Assembly: GCA_036245805.1 (NCBI GenBank) | Contig: BTRK01000003.1 | Coordinates: forward strand, 8,122,001 to 8,186,000 | Source of the DNA: Pristionchus mayeri | Lineage: Eukaryota; Nematoda; Chromadorea; Rhabditida; Neodiplogasteridae | Direction: 5' to 3' | Length of the DNA: 64,000 nucleotides | Part shown: in pieces, positions 1-11,579 of the stretch | How the letters are laid out: each line of letters starts with the position of its first letter | Numbering within the stretch: the first letter of the stretch is position 1 | The notes under the pieces: model-generated | Seen by the model: only the letters and a program-made list of their open reading frames with translations | Databases searched by the model: none | What the model was told of the DNA's origin: nothing | Translations under genes and position numbers: made by a program

Positions 1-607
1 TCCAATCGATCCTAATACCGAAAAAGTAGTCACAGAATTCATATTTTGTTCCATATTTCGAGTGTATGAAAAAACCGCACGGCCTTACGATGCTTAAAAT
101 GTAGCCCGATAAAAAGTACATGTAATAGCCCACTTGAAAATGTGATTCGTTTTGTCCGCTGTCATTCGCAAAGTCGAATATTTCAGAAATTTCAGATTTT
201 CCTGTCCAGTCGTCTCTGTTCTACCCTCATAGTGGCGCAATGTAGGAAAAACTTAGGTTTCTGAAAGGATAAGTTGAAATGAGGCCAAAAATTCAGAGAT
301 TGATTTGTTCTAAAATATTCGATTTTCGGATTCTCGATTTTGCTCATGTTCAGGCATCTCAAAGTTTAGATTTTCAAAACTATTTTGATGAAAAAAAAAC
401 CCATATCACTCGGTGCGTTCTAGTAATAATGATACGCGCATAAGCGCAAAGTTTATTGACAGCGCAGGGTTGAGGCTCGTTCATTTATGTTTCACTCGCT
501 CCAATAATTTTCGACTCTTTTCGTGGTGAATTTCCTACAGTATCCCATTGCGAGCACAATACCTTCGTGATGGGACTCCATAGCATTCATTCGTGTTACC
601 CCTTCTT
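1..607. other. AT-rich stretch, no gene recognised
   Basis: No exon, transposon end or repeat was recognised here. Reading frames are short and interrupted. Confidence 0.4.
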
Positions 608-1059
608 TAAAATATCACGCCTCTCATGAGAGAACCGGGACAGCGAGTTGACATTGAAAATAAAAATATTCCTGTTTTTATGCCAATTAGTTAAGGATTG
701 GGTCGTAGAAGATCCTCCAACTCTATCTGGAAAACATTTGATGTTGCAGCTGCAGCAGAGTGCTGCAAAGTTTATGCCAGGCGCATTGATTTCTGATAAT
801 TATATATAAATATTTGGATATTTTTGTTGTGAAATGTGTTTCTATGGTCAAATGGATGATTTTGGAATGAATACTTTATTTTTCACTTCTGCGACCGTTG
901 CTGCAGATGCATTTCACACAGGTTTTTAATTTGCCCTATGAACATAGATTTTTCCCGCATCTTCAAATTCTCCCAGTTTGTAGAGCTCGAAATTCTGCAC
1001 ATATCATATTTTTTGCAGAATTTATCTCGGTAGTCCTGATAGTCTCCCAAATCGATGAA

Positions 1060-1137
1060 TAACTCACAACGGGCTGCACGGTTTACCCACTGTGAAATCG
1101 ACCACTCAAAGTCGCGGGTTCGAATCCCGTTGGGTTA
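1060..1137 (+). other. tRNA-like sequence (degenerate), left arm of fold-back
   Basis: A perfect Pol III B box/T-loop (GGTTCGAATCC) lies at 1118-1128 with a paired T stem. The first seven bases TAACTCA can pair with TGGGTTA at 1131-1137, allowing one G-T, as an acceptor stem. A D-arm-like GGG...CCC with an A-box-like stretch lies between. I cannot form a convincing anticodon stem, so this is probably a tRNA-derived relic and not a working tRNA. Confidence 0.5.
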
Positions 1138-1221
1138 AAACCCGTTTTTGCCAACATGGTAAAGCATGGAACGACACAACACACGATTAGAACAATGGAA
1201 AAAAGTGTGCAAAACAAAAGT

Positions 1222-1300
1222 TTCCTCCACCGGGATTCGAACCCACGACTTTGAGTGTTCTATTTCACCGTGGGTGAACCGTGCAGCCCGTTGTGAGGAA
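1222..1300 (-). other. tRNA-like sequence (degenerate), right arm of fold-back
   Basis: This is the inverted partner of 1060-1137. On the - strand it has the same B box GGTTCGAATCC, and the first six bases TTCCTC can pair with GAGGAA at the end. The acceptor stems of the two arms differ in sequence but each keeps pairing. That hints at compensatory change or at two different tRNA-like ancestors. The anticodon arm is not convincing. Confidence 0.45.
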
Positions 1301-1994
1301 TTAATCGATTTGGGAGACTATCAGGACCACAGAGATAAATTCTGCAAAAAAATAATATATGTGCAGAATTTCGAGCTCTACAAACTGGGAGAGTTTGGAG
1401 ATGCGGGAAAAATCTATGTTCATAGGGCAAATTAAAAACCTGTGTGAAAAGCATCTGCAGCAACGGTCGCAGAAGTGAAAAATAAAGTAGTCATTCCAAA
1501 ATCATCCATTTGACCATAGGAACAAATTTCACAACAAAAATAAGCATATATTGATTCAGAATTATCAGAAATCAATGCGCATGGCATAAGCTTTGCAGCA
1601 CCCTGCTGCAGTCGCGACACATGTAAAAATATGAAAGTTTAGATTTAGACTAATGATGCAATGTTGTGAATGGAAATATAATAAACAAACAACTCGAAAA
1701 TTTTTATGTCAACTGGAATGGCCGATTCGTCCCGATTCTCTCGTGAGAGGCGTGATATATCACGGATCTCATTGCGAATAATAATTCTACATAGAAATAT
1801 TATTGCAATATTGCAGGCACCTGAATGAGTTATCAAGTAATCTGCACATCGTGGCCGAGAATACGATGCATTTCGGTCGCTTTGCGATCGATTTAAGTGG
1901 CGTATTGATCCCCACTTGTGCGAACCGTGGTTTCTCTTAATCGATTTCAACTACCATATTTCCAGATTACCGTGATCTCCCATTCTCAGATATC

Positions 1995-2130
1995 GATCAA
2001 TTTCTGTTGCGAGGTGTTCGTCAACATGACATAGAGTCGAAATGCAGAGTGGTGATATACGCCGGGCACTGCGCCAAAATTCTCCTAAATTCGAAAGTTG
2101 CATCGATTTCAACTAGCAGCTCTTCAGAAT
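1995..2130 (+). pseudogene. P4-ATPase exon fragment (actuator-domain end, VVIYAGHCAKILLNS)
   Basis: In one frame the sequence reads LLRGVRQHDIE, then CRVVIYAGHCAKILLNSK. This matches the P4-ATPase block LLRGxxLRNTxWxxGVVxYTGHDxKxxxNS, which lies just before the third membrane helix. The conserved Trp-Val/Trp-Gly pair is replaced, and HD reads HC. A 47-bp piece of this region (ATCTCCCATTCTCAGATATC onward) is repeated at about 2137-2190. It is likely a decayed exon. Confidence 0.65.
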
Positions 2131-2204
2131 ATCCAAATCTCTCATTCTCAGGTATCGATCAATTCCTTCGCGAGGTGCTCGTATTAATAACAATTAAAAT
2201 TTAA

Positions 2205-3098
2205 ATTTGAAAAATAATTAAAATTAACATCAATTAACATTTTTCAGATAGACGTGCCCACATCATTGTGGTTTCAATGTTTATAGTTTTATGGCTGCGT
2301 CGCAGTTCATCAATGCGTTTCTCTTATCTTCTGTTAGGAATAAACAGAAACTTTTTCACTGATTTATGATTATTCACGTCTCTCCAACCGATCGCCCACT
2401 GCCTACACGATTGCAGTTGCACTAGATCGACTTTAATAGGACGATGAGCACACGCTTTGATTTCGATGCCTACAATAGGAGCAAGTAACAATATTATCTT
2501 TGAAAAATTAGGTAATTCTAATGAATGTACTGTGGACTTTGCCCTCTCCCTCCAATCTGGAACGGTCAGGCTATCTCCTGGCGATGGATAATCGGAATGT
2601 TCAACATGTCATGAAAGGGTAGACGTTGCTTGTTCAAATGGGTAAGAAAGGTCAACACTAACCATATCAATATTTCAGAATAATGTGGATGGTCAGGGCT
2701 ACGTGATCATCAATTCGGGGGTGAAATCACTTTTGGATGAACATTGTTCATGGTCGATCTAAAATCAGGCACAAGTTAGAAGTAAAGTTTTTGGAGCTGA
2801 ATATGTATGTGTATTTTATTTTGATGCATTGTCTTATATTTTTATAACTGAGACACTGGTATGAACAAATCACGTTTCCTCAGGGAGTTATGATCGAAGG
2901 AAAAGTGATATGCATGATGATCTCAGTTGTCAGATTGTGACTTCATAATGTGTCTTTCTAAACTGTAGGAGAAGTATGAGGTAAAGTGCTATATGAATAG
3001 TATAGGTGCCTTAGTTACGTACGAAAAATAGCATGACCTAAAAATAAAAGCAAAAGTCGGAACAGTCAGAAATATGAAAATGCCTAAAAGGAGACTTC
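2205..3098. other. Intron-like or decayed flippase sequence
   Basis: No clean exon is present. 2395-2540 is similar to sequence at 61010-61140 (+) and, inverted, to 49400-49510, all flanking flippase exons. A short GMFNM-like reading at 2592-2612 may be the relic of the NIMFTAL exon. Confidence 0.35.
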
Positions 3099-4424
3099 AC
3101 AGCCTGTCATGTTAGACAACTGGCGGCGGAGAGCAATTTTGGCACTCTCGTATGTACTATGTCTAATTTAATTAACTGAAGAAATATATTCAGTGAAGCA
3201 CATTCCACTTTGAGTCTTTCAGAGCAAAATGTGGTGACATAATTAAAACGTCTAGTGAAGCTCATTTTAAAACAGCTATTTCGAAACTCAATACATGACG
3301 ATTATCAAATTGGAACTAGTCTATGAATAATATCTTTTCTGAATCCTCATGAGTAGCTCTGCATTTTGTATAGAGAGATTTTTGACATTATTCGAAAAAT
3401 GTGAGAAAATCCGCCATTTTATCACCCTTTCAGCAGTTTCTTGAATACTAGGAACAATATCAGAAATCTGTCTATACAAAATGTAAAGCTGCCCATGAGG
3501 ATTCAGAAAATACCCCAGAAGTAGGGTCTGCCGATATTGTACGCAGACTAGTTCCAATTTGTATCGGAAAATGGTTAAATATACGAAATTGAGTCACACG
3601 GAGCCGGCAAGAGAAATAAAAATCTCAAAATTTAACCGTAGGCTCATGCCTTACTGTTTAAATCCCTTGCTAATTCGGATAATTAAATTTTAATTTCTTA
3701 GTTAAATTATGGCTTATGTTTCAACTACTTCCCCCCTCACTTCACCGCTCAGCCGGAGTGAATGGAGGGGAATGGTCCGCCTCGAGAACAAAGGAAATTG
3801 TCTGATCTGACAGGCTGTGTCTACCTGTCGATAGCAGTATGAGGCTGGTTGCCTAAGAATCGAGCATTCCGCTGTTGAGGCTGGTACAGTGAAATCGTGA
3901 AAACTGGTGCAAAGAGGTTCTCAAGGGATCATTATGGCCCACTTCAAATAGTCACCTCCGAAGTCCCTACTTCTGGGGTATTTTCTGAATCCTCATGGGC
4001 AGCTTTACATTTTGTATAGACAGATTTCTGATATTGTTCCTAGTATTCAAGAAACAGCTGAAAGGGTGATAAAATGGCGGATTTTCTCACATTTTTCGAA
4101 TACTAGGAATAATGTCAAAAATCTCTCTATACAAAATGCAGAGCTACTCATGAGGTTTCAGAAAATACCCCAGAAGTGGGGTCTGCCGATATTATTCATA
4201 GACTAGTTCCAATTTGATAATCGTCATGTATTGAGTTTCGAAATAGCTGTTTTAAAATGAGCTTCACTAGACGTTTTAATTATGCCACCACATTTTGCTC
4301 TGAAAGACTCAAAGTGGAATGTACTTCACTGAATATATTTCTTCAGTTAATTAAATTAGATATAGTACATACGAGAGTGCCAAAATTGCTCTCCGCCGCC
4401 AGTTGTCTAACATGACAGGCTGTG
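3099..4424. repeat. Large fold-back element, arms about 440 bp
   Basis: 3099-3535 and 3975-4424 are inverted copies. The outer ends read CACAGCCTGTCATGTTAGAC and its complement, and the inner parts share AATACCCCAGAAGT and GACTAGTTCCAATTTG. A weaker mirror image within each arm makes short reading frames that repeat on both strands; these are not genes. The centre (3590-3960) is related to the neighbouring fold-back family. Confidence 0.8.
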
Positions 4425-5040
4425 CCAAAACATTAGAACAAATAATGGAGAACGAGAAATTGAAATATGTTTCAATTGCTGTTAATTTGCCCATATCGGT
4501 GGTTGGTAAATATGAGCAATGAAACTTAATTATTTCTCTCGTTCTCCGTTCTTTCTTTCGATGTTTTGGTCAGATTGCTGCAAAGTGGCAATGGAAAAAT
4601 GCTTGTAGCAAAAAATAGTCACCTCCGAAGTCCACACATAGCATACGAAAAATGATCGTGAGAACGAGATACATGTCCTCACGCATAGACCTAGTCTAAC
4701 ACTTGACTGGTATTCGAGAAAATATTTTCAATTCATTTTTGGGTAAGCAGTCCATGACGTATTTCACATTTTTGGAATCAGTAGGGTCCAATTCACCCAG
4801 AATTCAATTTTTAGGGTAATTACTTGATAGCTTCTTGAGTTATGAAGAAATTTGTGAAATTATCGAGGCAGAACTGACCTGCAGCCTGGCTGCACCGGTC
4901 GTATTGGTGCAGAATGAAGTGGACCATGATGATCAGCACCCTTGAGAACCTCTTTGCACCAGTTTTCACGATTTCGATGTGCCAAGCCATTATTGATTCT
5001 TAGCCAACCAGCCTCATATGAAATCATATTTATTTCAAAA
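3840..5040. repeat. Second, overlapping fold-back (family also at 11990-13005)
   Basis: 3840-3950 (GAGGCTGGTTGCCTAAGAATC, then CTGGTGCAAAGAGGTTCTCAAG) is the inverted copy of 4890-5035. The same family, with GAGGCCGGTTACCGAAGAATC and GGTGCAGCCxGGCTGCA, forms the fold-back at 11990-13005. A small hairpin (4447-4551, GGAGAACGAGAAAT outward) is its centre. The 3099-4424 fold-back overlaps its left arm, so the two are nested or recombined. Confidence 0.65.
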
Positions 5041-5254
5041 AGTGAGCGGTGCAGTGTCGTACTTGGCTCATTCCAGCCGTTGTTGTAACTTTCATGAAAC
5101 ATTAGGTCGTCGAGTTAAAAATTCGTTGTCTTGAAAGTTATTGAGATGTGTCAATGCAAATTTCATCATTGTAATTGACTACTGCACCCCTGACGGTCTT
5201 CATTGCATGGGTGTGTGCGAGCAAGCGAAGACGAGCAGAGTGATCATTCCCGAT

Positions 5255-5718
5255 ATCGAGAATATAAATCTACCCAGAGAGTTATACGCTTCGAGTTTGG
5301 CATAAAATGCTGCAGGTGGACCGAGCCATGATATGGAGGCGATGCCATTGTTTAGACAAGTGTGTTCCATGTTCAACATCGAGGTATTTGAGCTGCATAC
5401 AAATTTCCTTACTTTTTAGTTGGTTTGTTCATTTATTGAGGAAAGTAACAACATTGTGGTTTCACAGTCTCTACATAACGACGGTCTATGATCTGGAAGA
5501 TAATTCTTATGGCGAGATCGGTTCAAAAGAAAATACTAAAAATATCGAGTGCTCATTCTCGGCATCGAGAACATCAACCTACCAAGTTGGTTAAACGTTT
5601 CGAGTTTCACATGAAATGCTGTGGGTGGACCGATCCACGATAGGGAGGAGATAGCTTTGTTTAAACAAATGAATAATTACGTTCAACATCAAGGTGTTTG
5701 AGCTGCATACAAATTTCC
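5255..5718. repeat. Diverged direct repeat of about 160 bp
   Basis: 5255-5413 and 5560-5718 are diverged direct copies with a period of 305 bp. Both contain GCTGxxGGTGGACCGA and end with TTTGAGCTGCATACAAATTT. Just beyond each copy, GTTCATTTATTGAGGAAAG (5437-5455) and its complement (5724-5742) can pair. No coding function is recognised. Confidence 0.6.
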
Positions 5719-6097
5719 TCTGAGACTTTCCTCAATAAATGAACAAGCCAACTAAAATAATGTTTTAATTATTTTGCAACGCAATTCGTGGAGCGCAATG
5801 CAACTCCTGATGGCGAGTGATGAAGAGGAATTGGGATAGAGTAGGGATGACCTTTGATCTTTGCTATAACGCGCTATATGTCCAGAGAATTAAACAATTG
5901 TCACTTCCGAAAAAAATTTGTGCTTCAAATTAGGTTGTTACAGTGAACAATTCTAGAGGGACCAGCATGCATGTCATTTCTTAGAAAATAACAAACCTAA
6001 TCGATTCCTTCGCTCTGCTCGTGTTCTCGACATTCCCGAAATTCGGACGGTGATCAACTACGATATCACCCTGATATATTTCTCAAGTAAATAATTT

Positions 6098-6265
6098 GTG
6101 CCCAAGGCGCTGCTGGATGTGGCCCTGATGGCGCCCTGGTTCAAGTCGACCCGAAAGGAAGACGGAGGCGCCGCCCCACAACCTTCTGGACCCGGTGCCC
6201 GATTCGGACTAGGGTACCAGCCCAAGCAGAGACCCACGGGACTAAAAAGAGTTACGATAGGTCTT
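6098..6265 (+). other. GC-rich open frame, unidentified possible exon
   Basis: This GC-rich island stands out from the AT-rich surroundings and reads openly, including ALLDVALMAPWFKSTRK and then ARFGLGYQPKQRPTG. A CT-rich stretch with two CCCCTCGTCTTGAGCC repeats follows. The frame has no ATG at its start. It could be the C-terminal exon or a retro-copied end of an unidentified gene. I do not recognise the protein. Confidence 0.3.
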
Positions 6266-6429
6266 CATCGTCCCCTCTCTCGCTCCCTCCCTAGTCAAAT
6301 TCCCCCTCCCCTCGTCTCCTCTCCTCCACGTGTTCTACCCCTCGTCTTGAGCCTACCCCTCGTCTTGAGCCCATCACCTTGGTTTTCCCGTGATCACATC
6401 ACCTGCATCACCTTGAGCTTAAATTTTTG

Positions 6430-6740
6430 TTAGTGAGCATGAGAAGTATACATCCTAATGTCGAGGAGGGTGCAATAATGAACTTAAGCCTTGTTAGCAG
6501 CAAGCAGTCGCCTTGTCATCTCGGTGTGATAATTGGGATATTATTTTCGTATTCTAAGCCAAACCCATTCACATAATCATAGAGCCAAAATTCCAATAAG
6601 GCTGTTCTTGAAGAGCTCGACTTGGCAAAGAATAGTAGTATTCTTGCAAGCAAATTTTGTTTTTGGAAAACGTCCCCGTTGGTCTGTTGAATCACCGTGG
6701 CCTAAAAACAGCAGCGAATTTGTTGAGGTAGTCTTATGTT
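6430..6740. repeat. Dispersed repeat shared with 20080-20350
   Basis: Both copies carry GTCGCCTTGTCATCTCGGTG followed by TGATAATTGGGATATTATTT. Weaker relatives occur near flippase last exons (54340-54400 and others). It is therefore probably old intron sequence of the duplicated flippase genes and not a separate transposon. Confidence 0.55.
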
Positions 6741-6764
6741 ATGAAAGGTCAACTCCGGAGATTG

Positions 6765-7240
6765 ATCTAATGAGATAGCCTTATCAAAATAAACAAATTC
6801 TTGAACAAATCATGAAGCAATAAAAAACAAACAAAATTTGATCAATTGAATGGGGGTTTTAGCTTTTCACAAATTCCATAAGCACATGGAATTTCGCGGA
6901 AAATTGATTTGTTCTCGAGACCGAGATTAAAATAAAATTCAATGCAAAATTCCATGATTCCATTCTGCTTTTGCGAACTTTACAAGAATTTGTGCAGATC
7001 GATCCACGAGAGTCACACATTCACACACACATTGAGTAACCTATTGTTTTGATTCTCACTACTAAAATATGGTTGTAGTGAGCATAGTTGTGAAGGTTGC
7101 AGTATTGTATCGCTACTTTGAAAAAAATTGTCCTATTTTTAAGAACATCAACGCTTTCACTGATATTTTACGACCTCGTCCTGCGGGTTTACAATTGCAG
7201 TAGCTATTCTTTAGGGAGAATCTGCACATGATCTTTGATT
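6765..7240. repeat. Paralogous segment, inverted copy at 41408-41855
   Basis: The segment aligns in inverted orientation with 41408-41855. Shared words include AACAAATTCTTG, CAATTGAATGGGG, GCAGATTCTCCCT and CGCTTTCACTGATAT. It precedes the NIMFTAL exon at 7334 and is best read as duplicated flippase intron. No coding region is seen. Confidence 0.6.
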
Positions 7241-7333
7241 GTTCCGCAAAGAATAGGTAATTAAATATGAAAAAAAAATAGTTTAAATAAATCTATGTTG
7301 ATCTTTGATGCCTGTTCAATCTGGTCGGGCCAG

Positions 7334-7417
7334 ACGATCTTCGAGCCATGAACAATCGGTAATCTCAACATCATGTTCACCGCCCTGCAGCCCATCGCAC
7401 TCGGTTCGTTGCACTGA
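7334..7417 (+). pseudogene. P4-ATPase exon fragment (NIMFTALQPIALG)
   Basis: The frame reads TIFEP-stop-TIGNLNIMFTALQP and then IALGSLH. This matches the conserved P4-ATPase loop FERWxIxLYNVxFTxLPPxxLG between membrane helices 6 and 7. An in-frame TGA interrupts it. It is the first of six C-terminal exons that follow in correct order up to 13580. Other copies lie at 25593, 37812, 40715, 49290, 59359 and 61165. Confidence 0.75.
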
Positions 7418-9230
7418 TGACGAATAGGCACTATTATCATTTCACACTCTCTCGTTCTGTCTGGCCGAGTCGCGCTAAATCAGCATGAAAAGAGCCGACT
7501 GAGTAGACTAGTATTTTTATAGCATTTTTTGTTCAAAAAATCCCCGTTAAGAGACCCGCTCCGTAAGACTCGACCACCCTGCGGTCATGTTGAGCTAGCA
7601 ACGGGAACCGTGGGACATTAATGTGATGGGAGGAGTCCCTTAGGCTAACTTTACTGAAATTCGCCACTTATTATATATTGCGGTCATAGGGCAAGAAAAA
7701 TATCAATATAGGGTGAAAATGGACGAAAAATCGTATTTTCTTAGGAATGAAAAATTTAATCAAAACTCAAAATGCATTTCACTCGTGGTGCCCCGAAGTT
7801 GTTAAAAAGGCGCTTAGAGCAGAATTCGATCGATTCTTAAAATCATTTTTGGGCTGAAATTTTACTTTTTGCAGCATATCTGACGCATTTCGGGCCAAAG
7901 CCCTTAGCTTTTTTAACCTCAATATACTCGGAAGTGTGATGCATCAAAATCACTTGGCAGCGAATCTCGACAGGGCGGCCATTTTATAGAAATTATTTTC
8001 GAATGTGTTCCTTTACCGAACTTAAACTTTATAAATCCATTCTAGACAATTCATTCAAAACAGTGATTAGGTTTTAACACTTGTATATAACTGCATTGAT
8101 ATAATTTTTAGCACTAAAACATGCCACAATTTCGCTCGTTTCAAAAATTCACTTTTCACAGCTTCGATTATATCAAAATTTGGATAGTATTTTCTCGTTT
8201 CACATAAGCGCAATCCCACCAATGCTGCATAATTATTCTAGAATAACTCGACGTAGTTAAGAAAACCACAATGTGGGCCCCAGCTGTAGTGGCCAAAATT
8301 CACATTGCTCAAATCAAGGGAAAATCGAAATTTTGAATAAATACTTTTTTCGATTTCACAAAATCTATGATTCAATTCAGATTGTGTTTACTTTTTAACA
8401 AAATAATAACACTGTATAAGTTATCTGACCATGAAAAAACATGATTTCAAAAATCGGAAATTTTCACATTTTCCTATTTTTATGCAGCATTATCTTGCAA
8501 ACCATGATTCTAAGCCCTTAGATTTTTAATGTGTGGTATACCCTGTTGGGTCCTGCGTCACAAAATAATTTCTACGAATCTCGACCACTTGGCCATTTTC
8601 GAGGAATAATATTCGAATATTTTAGAATTTCGCAAAATCCACTCAAAAAATTCAAAAAAAGTTCGACATGGTTGAGAACGGTGGACATGGCTCTTTACTC
8701 GTAACATAATAAATATATGTGTTTAAATTTACATATTTGATATTTTCTACAATGCTATGACATGCGTTTTACCGATATTATAAAGCATCTTTTTCATAGT
8801 CTCGCCACTCCACTCTAACAAGTGAACAAAAATGAGATTGATCGAGCGCCGCGACGAACAAAGAAACTTGATCTCTCTGACACGCTGCGCCTTTAGACAC
8901 ATGGAACTGTACTTAATGAATCAGTTTTAATGATTTCACTGCAATGCATGGATCAATTTATAGACCAATGATCACCCTTCTCTCTTTCGAGTAAAAGTGA
9001 GAACGATCAGTTCGATGCATGCGAACTGTTGCCAACCTGATATTGTTATTTTTCTTTAAAAAGCCAGTACAGAAGCAGCACACCGAGATTCGTTCAAATT
9101 TGATTCTAGTCTTCAATCTGAAATCACCTAGACATAACAATTTTTTACTCAACTGTACTTGCTACATTTTAGTGCCGTGCATGCATTAAATGTGATTTGA
9201 AGGCTCCATTGAATTATCGCGCAGATGTTT
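7418..9230. repeat. Unassigned intron-like region with internal diverged duplication
   Basis: 7860-8010 and 8470-8640 are diverged direct copies (AAGCCCTTAG, then ATCTCGACxxxxxGGCCATTTT). 8830-8895 resembles one end of the fold-back at 13804-14612 (GATCGAGCGCCGCG, then GACACGCTGxG). No gene was recognised. It lies between two flippase exons and is probably a repeat-filled intron. Confidence 0.4.
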
Positions 9231-9766
9231 TCGAATGGTTAACCTACTGCAGAAACGCCGAACCTCCAAGATGCGACAAGAAAGTGAACAATTTCCTGAT
9301 CATGATACTCGACAAGAAACAATGAAAGGATGCGCAATCCTAATTGGTGTAACATAGTCTAAAAACGATTTTTAGGCAACATAATACTTTTTGGGAAAAG
9401 TCGTCCAACTTTTGCACTCGCATACAGTAACCCAAAAATTACACCATAATGCATAAATAATTCATTTTGACTTCCTTATAGAAAAAAATAATTCGCGCCT
9501 TTCTACTGAGAGATGTATCGGCTCAAGCAGAAGCTGGATCATTAATAATATTTGTGCGGGTTCTTGAAAAATTTCTTGGGAATTACATGCATGTCTGAAA
9601 TAAAAGTGGAATTATCGATTTCCGGCGTTAGATGATATCTGATCAAAAAAAAAAAGTTCGCGCGAACACTAATTTTGCAGCTGGTTCAGGCACTCGAGTG
9701 TATCAACCCCACCTTGCTCTAAACAAGCTCTCCTATATCTCATCTACCGTACTCGTTCCTCTTCAG

Positions 9767-9854
9767 CAGTTCATCTTGCGGATCATGATGCAAATTCTCC
9801 AATCTCTCATGTTCTTCTTCCTCACTTACGCCAGAGGGCGCGATATGGGCGCAC
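9767..9854 (+). pseudogene. P4-ATPase exon (membrane helix 7 region)
   Basis: After the acceptor TCTTCAG the frame reads QFILRIMMQILQSLMFFFLT and then YARGRDMGA, ending at a GTAAAG donor. Length and hydrophobicity match the P4-ATPase helix FWxxxINAxxHSLxLFFFP. It follows the NIMFTAL exon and precedes the LECDSW exon, as in the family. A decayed second copy is at 14996-15022 plus 15707 onward. Confidence 0.7.
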
Positions 9855-10394
9855 GTAAAGGAAGAAGGATGGCTGATGGGTTAAGCTAGGAATCCGTTGT
9901 TATTCGGTACGTCGGGTACGGTAAGCAGAAGATTCGGCTATCGATGACTGAGTTTTTTTTGGAAAGTTGTGCATCAATTGAAGCAATACGTCTTCCACCT
10001 GGTGATTAGACGATTTATGGTGGTCATTTGTTATCGGCATCTTCAGGACTAGGGTAGTACGATGGAATGCGTCAAAGCAATTAAATAAAGGGCAGTTTTA
10101 AGCGAGACTATCAGCAAAAGTAGCCAGGCCAAACTGACAACGCAGTTTCGAGACAATCGTAAAACGTCGCCCATTTTCGAAATTCCGATTTTGAAATCTC
10201 TATTCAGAATTAAGATATGGTTCCATTAAAACAAAATTGACCCTGACGCACAGGCAACGAGCGAGAGAGCACGCGACTTGAAGATAGCTCTCTCCCTATT
10301 TGAAACACATTTCAACCAGGCGCGCTTTTGCTGATAACACAGCTTTAACAATAATGACATACGTCGCATTGATCGATTATCGATTTTTTTGCAG

Positions 10395-10512
10395 TTTGTC
10401 GTGGCTATAGTATTACTTGAGGCGTAGCTGGAGTGCGACTCGTGGGCCTGTGATCGTGTCGTGCCTTGGATCGATTGGTGCCTGGCTGGCCGTCCTCATA
10501 GCATACTCATGG
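10395..10512 (+). pseudogene. P4-ATPase exon (helices 8-9) with stop and frameshift
   Basis: After TTTTTGCAG the frame reads FVVAIVLLEA-stop-LECDSW. A later frame reads SCLGSIGAWLAVLIAYSW up to the GTACGG donor. It matches the P4-ATPase block VVLxxxxxKAGLETxSWTxFxHxxIWGSI. The TAG replaces the conserved Gly of AGLE, and at least one frameshift lies in the middle. It is a clear pseudo-exon. The second copy is at 16001-16098. Confidence 0.8.
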
Positions 10513-11579
10513 GTACGGTAGTTTATCGATTGAATGGGCTAGGTAGATCAGATCCGTGTGCAGGACCAATTGTAAACCCTACATTTAACACTTGCACAGC
10601 AAGCCAACTCAGAAAAAAGGCTCATTTGCGTGGCAAAGCGATTTTCGGATCGATCTCGTCCTCCCACTGTGGCTCATTATCGGCTCAAGAGTCGGTTGGT
10701 GGGAATTCATCCCGAATTCGGAACATAGGGTGCGAAATATTATATCGAAATTGCGAAACTTATTTGAATTCCTTGGTTTGAGCAAACTTTCAAGGAAATC
10801 ATAAAACCCCCGACCACTATTATCCGCTGAAACATATTCAAAACGCTGCCTAAACAACCGAGCAACAAAAATGGTTCTTCTGGTTTGACTGAAACACACA
10901 TTAAAATGCGTTGAAATGGCTTCAAAACAGAAGTTCGACCCTTTCAAATTAGAACTCCTTCGAGGAGAGTTAAGCTATCGAGATTGTTTTTGTGGACAAA
11001 GTAGCCTAAAGACTCTTCGCACAATTTTTTTTTTCGCACAGTTCTTCGATTTTTCGATTTCGATCTCATTAGGTTGCAGCATTAAAAAATACGGCAAAAT
11101 CAGCCAAAAACAGCTGTTTTTGGCACTTCATAGAGAACTGCTCAAATGAAAGTACAGTTATTGACATGGCGTTTGCGCTTGCGTAAAGACTTTCCGCACA
11201 TTTTGTAGTTCTTAGATATTTCGGTCTCGTTAAGTAACTGTGCGCAGAAAAGGTCTTAAAACAGGTTTCTTCGCCGCTTTTTCCTCTCGTTAATCCGATA
11301 ATGACAGGGATCGATTCTGCCACGCAAATGAGCTTTTTTTCTGAGTTGACTTGCTGTGACTTGAGCTTTTTTGTGTTCGATATAACATTTTTTCTGGAAC
11401 AATCGTAACTTGTGAAATCTGCGTTAGGATATTGGTATTAGTAAAGGGGGGATTGGTATTAGTAAATTAGTCGACAGTTTTCTTTTTGCATATCTCTTTA
11501 AATAAACAATTACCTTTTCACATGCAAATCAGTTTACAAAAGTAATATTTGTGCGTCTACCTTATCATTTTTCTCCCAG

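Larger units (their letters stand above)
608..1762. repeat. Large fold-back element with tRNA-like centre
   Basis: The two halves are inverted copies of each other. 608-700 (ATCACGCCTCTCATGAGAG) pairs with 1665-1762, and 743-1120 pairs with 1205-1620. Shared blocks include CTGCAGCAxxGTGCTGCAAAG, a stretch over TTTTTAATTTGCCCTATGAAC, and GACTATCAGGAC. The arms are diverged but align over most of their length, with a short spacer near 1145-1200. No transposase frame is present, so it looks like a non-autonomous fold-back element. Both arms end at the centre in tRNA-like sequences. Confidence 0.8.

Noticed and set aside
1060..1300. Functional tRNA genes
   Set aside because: The B boxes are perfect, but the anticodon arms do not fold and the acceptor stems are imperfect. 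They are kept as tRNA-like relics only.
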